From positions 1 to 39,389 of the forward strand of contig CAAGDG010000197.1 in NCBI GenBank assembly GCA_900768515.1: a DNA stretch of 39,389 nt. The letters are read 5' to 3'. The notes below the pieces were generated by a model that worked only from the letters and a program-made list of their open reading frames with translations, was not told the DNA's origin and searched no databases. This DNA comes from Lentisphaeria bacterium (GTDB lineage: Bacteria > Verrucomicrobiota > Lentisphaeria > Victivallales > Victivallaceae). Of the stretch, positions 1-7,017 are shown in pieces. The position numbers were made by a program, and so were the translations under genes. Within the stretch, counting starts at the first letter, position 1. Every line of letters begins with the position of its first letter.

Positions 1-110
1 CCCCCCCGGATTTGTAAAACAGGTTTTTCAAGATATTGTATCTCTATCACCGACATTATTTATTATGAGTAAAAAAAGCAGGAAAGTCAATTGCGGATAA
101 AAGGAAAAAC

Positions 111-1016
111 ATGAGGAAAATTGACAAAAAACATGAGGATGTTTGCCGGGCTGTATCCGGGAAACACGAGATGCAGTGGTCGGACAAAGCCGAATATCTG
201 GACCGGCGCCGTGAAACCTGGAGGATTCCCGTCAACGGCGCGTTTCCGTTCTACCCCTACTGCATGGAGGAGGAGGTCCGGATCCGGGATTACTGGTACA
301 TGGAGAATTTTACCCGGTTCTGGCTGGCGATCATCGCGCTGGAGGGGGATATCCTGTTCCACTTCGAGGATAAGGACATCCGGCTGTCGGCGGGGGAAAT
401 TCTGTTCATTCCGAAAAACACCGGTTACTCCTTCGAAAACGGAGAGTCGGAGTCCTCGCGGAAAGTGGTCCTGGAAGTGATCGGACAGAATTTGAATACA
501 GACCTGGAAACCCTTGGCTTGAACCGTCTGATCTCCGTTCAAAGCGACCGGTGCGGAGTATTGGCGGATCAGATCCGTGTGATCGGTGACCTGATTCATC
601 TGCAGGCCCCTTCCACGGTTCCGGAGCTGCTCGGCAGAACCTACCGCGTGCTGGTGGAATTTTCCGATCTCCTGCCGGAGAAAAAACGTTCCAACAACCT
701 TCTGCTGCGGGCGCAGATGCTTCTGGAGACCAACTTCGAAACCCGGCTGACACTCCGTTCTCTCGCCAGAAAACTGAACAGCCGCGAGGAGAAGATCAAC
801 CGGCTGTTCAAGGAGAAACTCGGTATCACGCCGATACGGTACCGGATTGAGAAGAAGATGGAACTGGCCCGCCATCTGCTTGTCGCCACACCATTGACCA
901 TAAAGGAGATCTCCTTTCAGCTCGGGTATTGCGACCAGTTCTATTTTTCAAGCGAATTCCGGCGGGTGACGGGTTTCTCCCCGTCGCAGGTGCGCGCCCG
1001 CAAGAAGTGGCTGTAG
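111..1016 (+). CDS. AraC family transcriptional regulator with N-terminal cupin domain
   Basis: A 301-residue protein with a sugar- or ligand-sensing cupin-like region (about residues 65-125, containing EGDILFHFED and an AGEILFIPKNTGYSF stretch) and a C-terminal double helix-turn-helix of the AraC/XylS type (about 200-298, ending with the typical GYCDQFYFSSEFRR and TGFSPSQVR signature). The ATG at 111 is preceded by AAGGAAAA, a plausible ribosome site. It would act in the cytoplasm as a DNA-binding switch, usually an activator of carbohydrate genes in this family. It is followed by 258 bp and then a lipoprotein operon with its own promoter, so its target is not evident and may lie left of the window. 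Family assignment is firm; ligand and target are unknown. Confidence 0.93.
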   Translation: MRKIDKKHEDVCRAVSGKHEMQWSDKAEYLDRRRETWRIPVNGAFPFYPYCMEEEVRIRDYWYMENFTRFWLAIIALEGDILFHFEDKDIRLSAGEILFIPKNTGYSFENGESESSRKVVLEVIGQNLNTDLETLGLNRLISVQSDRCGVLADQIRVIGDLIHLQAPSTVPELLGRTYRVLVEFSDLLPEKKRSNNLLLRAQMLLETNFETRLTLRSLARKLNSREEKINRLFKEKLGITPIRYRIEKKMELARHLLVATPLTIKEISFQLGYCDQFYFSSEFRRVTGFSPSQVRARKKWL

Positions 1017-1064
1017 CGGCGCCTTGCCTTTCCGGACACGGCGGGAGAAGACCGGTTGCCCCAT

Positions 1065-1093
1065 TTGCTTTTTCGCATCCTCCGGAATATATT
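1065..1093 (+). promoter_or_regulatory. Putative sigma70 promoter of the lipoprotein operon
   Basis: TTGCTT (1065-1070), a 17-bp spacer and TATATT (1088-1093). Transcription would start near 1100, upstream of the lipoprotein start at 1212 or 1275 and downstream of the earlier in-frame ATG at 1056, which argues against that start. Read by eye; not tested. Confidence 0.45.
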
Positions 1094-1274
1094 ATTGCTG
1101 AAATTGCGAACGAAAATACAGGCGGCAGCAGAATTCTCCATGCCGCCCTTTGCGCAACGCGGAACCTTTCCGCAGAGCGCCGAAGTCACAGCGGCAGGTT
1201 GCAGCGTTTTCATGAAGACCAGAAGAGGAACAGGCAGACCCGGTGCCGCCGCAGCGGAAAAAAACGCCCGGCCG

Positions 1275-2741
1275 ATGAGGGGACTCTCTGCCGCGGGGGT
1301 GCTTCTCTTTTTGGTCGCGGCCGGATGCTCGACGGTCGAGAACTCCCACCTGCAGAAGGCGGAGATGCTGAGCGCTTACGAACGCGGCGACAATGCGGCC
1401 GTCCTTGAGGAGATTCATTACAAACTGCGGGATCCGGCCTGGTACAACACCTCGGTCGTCAACACCGGCGACGAGGTCATGTGGCGACTGGAGGCCGGCA
1501 GTCTGAATTTCCACCTGGGAAACTTCCAGGAGAGTATCGAACAATTCAAAATTGCGGAGAAGCTGATCGCCGAATACGACGACCGCGCCAGAATCAGCGT
1601 CCGGGATGTCGGCGCGGAGGCCGGCGGCGCGGTGACCAACCTGAATACGCTTCCCTACCGGGGCTTCTGCCGGGACCGGATAGCGCTTTCCATCTACAAA
1701 TCGCTGGCGTATCTCGGCACGGGTGACGAGTCCGCATTCCGGGCGCAGCTGCGCCGCCTCCGCAGTGAGCAGAAGAAGATTCAGGACGATTACCGGGAGT
1801 TTTTCGAACAGGAGAAGGCGAAACTTCAGGAGGCGGAAAAGCGGAATCTCAAGATCGCCGGCGATTCCCGGAACGCCGATTTCAACGCCGGACTGAAGGA
1901 GGTCCGGGAGATTGCCCACCGCGGCTATGGGAACTTCCTCAATCCCATGGCGATTTTTCTCTCCGGGCTGGGTTCTCTCCGGGACGGGAATTTCGACAAT
2001 GCCCGCATCGATTTCCAGCGTCTTTACGAGGCGATGCCGGGAAATCCGATGATTCAGCGTTATTATGTGACCGTGCTGAACAAAGCGGATCGGCCGGTTC
2101 CGGAGGCGTTGCATCAGGTGAAGCCCTTTGCGTTTCCGTTGGAACGGGAGTGCGTTTTCGTCATCTTCGCCAATGGCCGGAGCGCGGCGTTCCGGCAGGT
2201 CGCGGTCAGTTTTCCGATCATGGCGGCCTGGCCGATGTGTGAATTTTACCGGGCGCCGTTCGGGTCTCTGGAGGTGGAAGCCGACGGCGGGAAATCCTCT
2301 TCCGTGATTCTGGCTGACATGGATGGAATTCTGGCGCAGGAGTTTGAGGAGCGGCTGCCGGGGATGACCGCCCGCATCGTGCTCGGCACCCTGCTGAAGG
2401 AGGGGGCCTACTACGGCGGACTGGTCGCGATCGGAAATGCCGGAATGGATCCGACGGTAAAACTGATCGCCATGCTGGCCGCCGGAATCGGCGGTGCCGC
2501 GTATCGAAGTGCGATGAACACCGCGGATACCCGGAGCTGGGAGCTGCTTCCAAAGGAGTTTCAGCTCGCGCAGTTCCCCATGCCGGAAAACCGGGAGGTC
2601 ACCATGGTTCTGCGGGGGAACGGCGGACGGCGCGTCGAGACGGTCCGGATCCCCGCGGAGAGCCGTTCCGCGATCATTTTCGTCAGTGCGCCGAGCGCAC
2701 GCAATGTGAGATGTCATGTTCTGCCGATCAAATCCAGATAG
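1275..2741 (+). CDS. COG3014-like TPR lipoprotein
   Basis: From the ATG at 1275 this gives a 488-residue lipoprotein: MRGLSAAGVLLFLVAAGC is a signal sequence with lipobox VAAGC (Cys18), followed by Ser, which favours an outer-membrane location. The in-frame ATG at 1212 would add 21 residues before the same lipobox and cannot be excluded; neither start has a strong ribosome site. The first half contains TPR-like helices (LEAGSLNFHLGNFQESIEQFKIAEKLI; a second near LSGLGSLRDGNFDNARIDF) and a charged coiled segment around residues 160-210 (EQKKIQDDYREFFEQEKAKL). It resembles the uncharacterised COG3014 proteins, commonly found beside ycfL and lpoB, and both follow here. This supports a role in an outer-membrane lipoprotein complex acting on peptidoglycan synthesis; the biochemical function is unknown. 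Confidence 0.82.
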   Translation: MRGLSAAGVLLFLVAAGCSTVENSHLQKAEMLSAYERGDNAAVLEEIHYKLRDPAWYNTSVVNTGDEVMWRLEAGSLNFHLGNFQESIEQFKIAEKLIAEYDDRARISVRDVGAEAGGAVTNLNTLPYRGFCRDRIALSIYKSLAYLGTGDESAFRAQLRRLRSEQKKIQDDYREFFEQEKAKLQEAEKRNLKIAGDSRNADFNAGLKEVREIAHRGYGNFLNPMAIFLSGLGSLRDGNFDNARIDFQRLYEAMPGNPMIQRYYVTVLNKADRPVPEALHQVKPFAFPLERECVFVIFANGRSAAFRQVAVSFPIMAAWPMCEFYRAPFGSLEVEADGGKSSSVILADMDGILAQEFEERLPGMTARIVLGTLLKEGAYYGGLVAIGNAGMDPTVKLIAMLAAGIGGAAYRSAMNTADTRSWELLPKEFQLAQFPMPENREVTMVLRGNGGRRVETVRIPAESRSAIIFVSAPSARNVRCHVLPIKSR

Positions 2742-2752
2742 GAGGGTGTGGT

Positions 2753-3211
2753 ATGATGTTCAAAGCTGTTCTTGGAGGAAGTTTTGCTGCGGTTCTGCTG
2801 TTGGCCGGCTGCCAGAACACGGTCAACTCCGTCGAAAATGCGGAAAAGAGCATGGCCCCCGACACCATCGAGGACTCCCGCTTCATCACGGATGACTTTC
2901 TCAAGGACCGGCTCGCTTTGAAGAGCGTTGTGCTCTCCCGGACCGAGGATGGTTTCATGAGGGTGCAGCTGGAGGCGGTCAACGTGCGGACCGGCGTTTT
3001 TGCCCAGGCGTGGAGCGGGCTTGCCGGGGAGAATCCCTACCGGATCCGTTACAAGTTCACCTGGTTCACGAAGGACGGGATGGCGGTTGATTCGGTGCTC
3101 TCCGACTGGCGGGACGTCACCGTGATTCCGGGGGAGACCGTTTTTCTGCAATCGGTGGCGCCCGACAAAAACTGTCATGATTTTCAAATCAGCCTGCGGG
3201 AGGCGGAGTAA
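2753..3211 (+). CDS. YcfL-like (DUF1425) lipoprotein
   Basis: A 152-residue lipoprotein: MMFKAVLGGSFAAVLLLAGC has lipobox LLAGC with Cys20. The start is set by AGGAGGG at 2740-2746, 6 nt before the ATG at 2753 (a second ATG at 2756 is equally well spaced). The mature part has the beta-rich look of the YcfL/DUF1425 family: a segment of the form YRIRYKFTWFTKDGMAVDS, then a WRDVTVIPGETVFLQSVAP stretch near the C-terminus. It begins 11 nt after the stop of the COG3014-like gene and is followed 20 nt later by an LpoB-like gene, the same neighbourhood as ycfL-lpoB in Enterobacteria. The function of YcfL itself is not established; context suggests a partner of LpoB in the periplasm. Confidence 0.8.
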   Translation: MMFKAVLGGSFAAVLLLAGCQNTVNSVENAEKSMAPDTIEDSRFITDDFLKDRLALKSVVLSRTEDGFMRVQLEAVNVRTGVFAQAWSGLAGENPYRIRYKFTWFTKDGMAVDSVLSDWRDVTVIPGETVFLQSVAPDKNCHDFQISLREAE

Positions 3212-3231
3212 TTTCAAACAAGGAGTCCGAG

Positions 3232-3876
3232 ATGAAGAGTGTCAGAACATTGGTTTTCGGGGTGTCGGCATCTGTGCTGCTGCTTTCCGGCTGCGGAACG
3301 ACGACGACCATTTACGATCCGGCCGCGGTCCAGACCAACATCCGTGAGGAGGGAAGCGTTTCGAGTGAAGAGATGCGGCAGGTGGCCGTCGCCGCCATCC
3401 AGGGGGCGATGACCAACGCGAAATTCACCGCGTTTCTGCAGAAATACAAGAAGGAGATGAAGGATCCGGACGCCATCCCGGTGTTGAAACTGGACCCGGT
3501 CGTCAACGACACCGACGATCCGGATCTGAATGTCGCCGAGCTGACCGGCATGCTCAACGAAGCGCTGCTCAACGCCGGGAAAGTCGACGTGACCATGGCG
3601 GAGGGGGCCGATCGCTCCGACGCCTTCAATGCGTCCCGCGATCTCGAATACGACAGGAATTTCGATCAGAAGACGGTGGCGCGGCGGGGGACGCTGCAGG
3701 CGGCCCGGCTGGTGCTGCGGCCGCGGGTGATTTCCAACGAGGTCCGCGACGGAGACCGCAAGGCGGTGACGCGGACCTTCGTCATGGATATGGCGGACGT
3801 CAACACCGGGCTGATCCTGTGGAAATTCACGAAACAGCTTGGCTTCCTGAAGGAGCGGGGCACCTTCGGCTGGTGA
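3232..3876 (+). CDS. LpoB-like penicillin-binding protein activator lipoprotein
   Basis: A 214-residue lipoprotein with signal and lipobox LLSGC (Cys21). The start is fixed by AGGAG at 3221-3225, six bases before the ATG. The mature domain matches the LpoB/YcfM pattern: early helix with SSEEMRQVAVAAIQGAM, a conserved ILKLDPVVNDTDD-like strand (PVLKLDPVVNDTDDPDLN), a helix with ELTGMLNEALLNAGKV, and a C-terminal strand MDMADVNTGLILWKFTKQ. In E. coli LpoB reaches through the peptidoglycan from the outer membrane to stimulate PBP1b; here the linker after the lipobox is short and not proline-rich. It is the last gene of the three-lipoprotein operon. Assignment to the family is good; which synthase it activates cannot be told from the window. 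Confidence 0.85.
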   Translation: MKSVRTLVFGVSASVLLLSGCGTTTTIYDPAAVQTNIREEGSVSSEEMRQVAVAAIQGAMTNAKFTAFLQKYKKEMKDPDAIPVLKLDPVVNDTDDPDLNVAELTGMLNEALLNAGKVDVTMAEGADRSDAFNASRDLEYDRNFDQKTVARRGTLQAARLVLRPRVISNEVRDGDRKAVTRTFVMDMADVNTGLILWKFTKQLGFLKERGTFGW

Positions 3877-3956
3877 TCGCGGGGGGCGGCGGTTCCCCCG
3901 GGACGGGAGTGGGCCGGCGCCGGATTTTCCATGACGGCCGGTCTTCGCGGGAACCC

Positions 3957-4778
3957 TCACATCAAAGTCCGGTGGCGCTGCCGGTAGGCCCGCGGCGTGA
4001 CCCCGTAATAGTTTTTGAATTCGCGGTGGAAATAGCCGGGATTCTCAAAACCGCATGAAGCGGCGATCACCGCGATTTTGTCGGTGGAGAAGACGATCCG
4101 TTCGGCGGCCCTGCGCAGTCTGCGGCCGCGCAGAAAACTGCCCGGCGTCATGCCGTAGCAGCCGCGGAACACCCGTTCGACATGATCGGGCGTCCGTCCG
4201 CACAGAGAGAACAATACGGCGGGTTTCTGCCGATCCGCGGGAAGGCGGCGCAGCTGTTCCATGGCGGCGGCGAGCCATTCCGGGAGGGGGGTGGTTCCGG
4301 AGCCGGGGCGGGTCTGTATGTTTTTCCAGATCAGCATCAGCAGAAGGTCCAGTCTCCGTCGCGGGCAGTCGCCCTCCAGCAGCATGGCGGCGGCCTCTTC
4401 CCGGAACAGTTCCGCCTCCCGTTCCGGCAGATGGACGGCAATCCCGCCGGATGTTTCCGGATCGCTCTCCTCCGGATAACGTCGGGCGAACTCCTGCCAG
4501 ACCGACGGGCGGAATGCGAGGTTGAGCAGGGCCGCCGGCCGGTCCGAGGGCGTGAAACGGTGGGCGGCCCCCGGCATCAGCAGCCGGCAGTCTCCGGCGG
4601 CGAGGCGTTCCCGTTCTCCATCGACCCAGTGTTCGAGCGCACCCTCCAGCACCAGAAACAGTTCGCAGAAATCCACGTGCCCGTGAAGCCGGGCGAAGAT
4701 CTCTTCTCCGGGAATGAAGTTGATGTGAACCTGATTCCCGATCTGCTTCGGAATGGAGGAGAAATCGATTTTGTACAC
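3957..4778 (-). CDS. AraC family transcriptional regulator (GTG start)
   Basis: A 273-residue regulator with an N-terminal cupin-like sensor (about residues 20-95, including HGHVDFCELFLVLEG and a PGAAHRFTP turn) and a C-terminal AraC double helix-turn-helix (about 165-268, with GFENPGYFHREFKNYYGVTPRAYR). The start is GTG at 4778, as there is no in-frame ATG nearby, with a weak AGGC upstream. It is convergent with the LpoB-like gene (80 bp between them) and divergent from the URO-D-fold gene starting at 4895, 116 bp away. Divergent layout and a direct repeat in the shared region suggest that it controls that gene. Ligand unknown. Confidence 0.92.
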   Translation of the reverse strand: MYKIDFSSIPKQIGNQVHINFIPGEEIFARLHGHVDFCELFLVLEGALEHWVDGERERLAAGDCRLLMPGAAHRFTPSDRPAALLNLAFRPSVWQEFARRYPEESDPETSGGIAVHLPEREAELFREEAAAMLLEGDCPRRRLDLLLMLIWKNIQTRPGSGTTPLPEWLAAAMEQLRRLPADRQKPAVLFSLCGRTPDHVERVFRGCYGMTPGSFLRGRRLRRAAERIVFSTDKIAVIAASCGFENPGYFHREFKNYYGVTPRAYRQRHRTLM

Positions 4779-4795
4779 TTTTTTGCCTGTTTTGT

Positions 4796-4821
4796 GGATA
4801 AATTCATCGTATTAACGGATA
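4796..4821. promoter_or_regulatory. Possible AraC-type direct-repeat operator
   Basis: GGATA occurs at 4796-4800 and again at 4817-4821, a spacing of exactly 21 bp, as is common for AraC-family half-sites on one DNA face. It lies between the divergent AraC regulator and the URO-D-like gene; a TATATT that could be the -10 of the rightward gene lies just downstream at about 4841. Five-base matches can occur by chance. Confidence 0.3.
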
Positions 4822-4894
4822 GAAAAATAGCGCAGGAATCCTATATTTCAAATGGGACCCCGCTTCTTTCACGATGAAACAACAAGGAGGAAAC

Positions 4895-6037
4895 ATGACT
4901 TCCCGTGAACGCCTTCTGACTGTTTTGCGCGGCGAAATTCCGGATTGTGTGCCGGTCGCTCCGGATTTTTCCAACATGATTCCGGCCAAACTTACCGGGA
5001 AGCCGTGGTGGGATATTTACCTGTACAACGACCCGCCGATCTTCGAGGCTTACGTTGAGTGTGCGAAAAAGTTTGACATCGACTCCCTGATGGATGGTTA
5101 TTTCCCCTTTCAGTATCCCTGGCAGGTCGAAGAGGAGGAACGGTTCGAACAGGAGAACCCCCGTTACATCGTCGCGGAAACTCCGGAATTCATCGCCACC
5201 CGGCGGCGCACTCCTTCGGGCGAATGGTTCAAAACCATCGACGTCTACTGGGTGAACCAGACTCCGGCTCTCGCCACCGCTCCGGCCAACGTGGGGCTTC
5301 CGGAAATCCCCGCCTCGTATCGTCCGCTCACCGGGGTGAAGAAGTTTGACCGCGGCCCGGAAGGGCTGAAGAAATTGAAGGAGCGTCTGGGCGACCAGGG
5401 GCTGGTCGGAATCTGGGGCGCATCCACCTGCGTCATCAACTCCCCCGAGGCGCTCTATCACTACGTCGACCACCCGGAGGAGACGCCGAAGATCGTCGAG
5501 GAGCGGATTGCGGAAGTGGAACGCAGAATGGCCTATCTGCGCGGACTCTCCCCCGAATGCCGCCCCGATTTCATCTGCGTGGGCGGTTCCGGTTCGCTGA
5601 TCCTGCAGACGATTGAGATGGTGCGGGAACTTGCGTTCCCTGCGGTCCGGCGGTGCATCGAACTGGCGACGGAACAGGGGTATTTCACCCATGTTCACTC
5701 CTGCGGTCCGGAGACCGCCCTCGTGAAGCTGCTGGTCGAGAACACCGCGCTGACCGTGATCGACCCGCTGGAGATTCCGCCGAAAGGGGACTGCGATCTC
5801 GCGGAACTGAAGCGGCTCTACGGCGCCCGGATTGTTCTGAAGGGAAATCTTCACACCACCGATGTGATGCTGAAGGGGGCGGTCGACGATGTCGTCGCGG
5901 CGTCGAAGGCGGCGATCGACGCCGCAAAGGCGGGAGGACGGTTCATCCTCTCCACCGGTGACCAGTGCGGACGAGACACGCCGTTCGAAAATCTCGAAGC
6001 GATGGTCCGCACCGCCCGCACTTACGGCAGATACTGA
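4895..6037 (+). CDS. URO-D-fold protein, likely zinc-dependent methyltransferase
   Basis: A 380-residue cytoplasmic protein of the uroporphyrinogen decarboxylase superfamily. The start at 4895 is chosen over the ATG at 4874 because AAGGAGG (4884-4890) sits four bases before it. The N-terminus (MTSRERLLTVLRGE) is typical. Rather than HemE residues, it keeps the pattern of the MtaA/MtbA methyltransferase branch: HSC at residues 268-270 and a Cys at 358 in STGDQCGRDTPFENLEAM, corresponding to the H-x-C...C zinc site that activates a thiol in those enzymes. No corrinoid protein or activating ATPase is present nearby. Divergent from an AraC regulator, so probably inducible. The substrate is unknown; a demethylation or methyl-transfer role is an inference from the ligands. 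Confidence 0.85.
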   Translation: MTSRERLLTVLRGEIPDCVPVAPDFSNMIPAKLTGKPWWDIYLYNDPPIFEAYVECAKKFDIDSLMDGYFPFQYPWQVEEEERFEQENPRYIVAETPEFIATRRRTPSGEWFKTIDVYWVNQTPALATAPANVGLPEIPASYRPLTGVKKFDRGPEGLKKLKERLGDQGLVGIWGASTCVINSPEALYHYVDHPEETPKIVEERIAEVERRMAYLRGLSPECRPDFICVGGSGSLILQTIEMVRELAFPAVRRCIELATEQGYFTHVHSCGPETALVKLLVENTALTVIDPLEIPPKGDCDLAELKRLYGARIVLKGNLHTTDVMLKGAVDDVVAASKAAIDAAKAGGRFILSTGDQCGRDTPFENLEAMVRTARTYGRY

Positions 6038-6059
6038 TCCGCAGGGCGGAGCGCTCCGG

Positions 6060-6767
6060 TCACCTCTTCAGCCGGTAGAGCCGGCGCAGGGCGACCGCGT
6101 GGTTGCAGGTCATCGCATCCACGCCCGATTCCGCCATCGCCAGCCCGAGTTCATCGGAGGAGACCCCCCAGGCGACCACCCGCAGCCCGGTCGCGCGCAG
6201 CGCCTCGACGAAACGGCGGTCCGCCCGGAAATCGGCCTTGAAGCTCACTCCAGTGCAGCGGAACTGTTTTACATGGGCGGACAGCTCTTCCGGCGACGGA
6301 AACCGGCCGAAGTGCGCGCACTGGTCCAGCAGCAGAAGCCGGGGCAGGTCCGGAAAGCAGTCCGCGGCCGCCGCGATGGTTTCGGGTTCGAAGGAGCTGA
6401 TGGCCAGCTGGGCGCGGTCCCCGTTCCAGGCTTCGATCGCCGCCCGGCCCGGTTCCAGCGCGGAAGGAATCCCCTTGAATTCAATCTGCATGTGTCTGCC
6501 CGGCTTCAGAACCGCCAGCGCTTCCGCCAGCAGCGGGACCGGGTAGTATTTCCGCATCTCGGAAAGTGTGGAATCCGCGACCCGGAGCGGTACTCCCGCC
6601 ACCCGGTCGAGCGTTTCATCATGAAAGCAGGCGGCTTTGCCGTCGGCGGAGAGCCGCACATCGAGTTCGATTCCGTCGGAGTCGCGCTCCATGGCGAGCC
6701 GGAAAGACTCCATTGTGTTTTCGGGCGCGTCGTCGGATTCGCCGCGATGGGAAAGAAAAAGCGTCAT
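6060..6767 (-). CDS. Glycerophosphodiester phosphodiesterase family protein
   Basis: A 235-residue protein starting at ATG 6767, which has AAGGAG seven bases upstream; longer in-frame starts lack a ribosome site. It contains the full GDPD signature: HRG at 7-9, PENT at 15-18, IELDV at 33-37 (Glu34, Asp36 metal ligands), FHDETLDR with His49-Asp50, and later IEFKG. Family members hydrolyse glycerophosphodiesters to sn-glycerol-3-phosphate and an alcohol. There is no signal peptide, so it should act in the cytoplasm. It is convergent with the URO-D-like gene (22 bp apart) and divergent from the putative glycosidase at 7018. Confidence 0.92.
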   Translation of the reverse strand: MTLFLSHRGESDDAPENTMESFRLAMERDSDGIELDVRLSADGKAACFHDETLDRVAGVPLRVADSTLSEMRKYYPVPLLAEALAVLKPGRHMQIEFKGIPSALEPGRAAIEAWNGDRAQLAISSFEPETIAAAADCFPDLPRLLLLDQCAHFGRFPSPEELSAHVKQFRCTGVSFKADFRADRRFVEALRATGLRVVAWGVSSDELGLAMAESGVDAMTCNHAVALRRLYRLKR

Positions 6768-6826
6768 TGTCGTCTCCTTGGTTCCGGGGTGGCTCCGGGG
6801 TATTGCTCCAGAGCACAATGGCATTT

Positions 6827-6855
6827 ACGATAACATGGAATTGCGCGGAATGCAA
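6827..6855 (-). promoter_or_regulatory. Putative promoter of the GDPD gene
   Basis: On the minus strand TTGCAT (plus-strand 6855-6850), a 17-bp spacer and TATCGT (6832-6827). Transcription would start near 6820, about 50 nt before the ATG at 6767. By eye only. Confidence 0.35.
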
Positions 6856-6905
6856 CCGCTTTGCGGAAAAAGGGCGTTCCCCCCGTGGTTTTTCAAATCC
6901 GGTTC

Positions 6906-6934
6906 TTGTATTTCGGGGGATATGACATTATAGT
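6906..6934 (+). promoter_or_regulatory. Putative promoter of the gene at 7018
   Basis: TTGTAT (6906-6911), a 17-bp spacer and TATAGT (6929-6934), with a predicted start near 6941 and a leader of about 77 nt. This faces away from the GDPD promoter in the same intergenic region. Confidence 0.4.
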
Positions 6935-7017
6935 AACCGGAAACCGCGATGGGGCGCCGATGTGAGCGACGTTCCGGACACGGCAGCGTCGTTTGGTGAA
7001 ACTGAGGAGAGCTGAAG

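Noticed and set aside
64..99. An 11-codon frame upstream of the first AraC gene as a leader peptide.
   Set aside because: No ribosome site and no recognisable feature; its stop lies close to the AraC ribosome site but this could be chance.
1..110. A gene entering from the left edge.
   Set aside because: The forward frames close within 100 bases, the sequence is AT-rich, and no motif is visible. It is more likely the upstream region of the first AraC gene; the run of seven C at the edge is not informative.
4895..6037. True uroporphyrinogen decarboxylase (hemE).
   Set aside because: The zinc-ligand pattern of the methyltransferase branch is present, there are no haem genes around, and an AraC regulator is divergent from it.
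6047..6058. The palindrome CGGAGCGCTCCG between the URO-D-like and GDPD genes as a terminator.
   Set aside because: No loop and no T-run on either strand.
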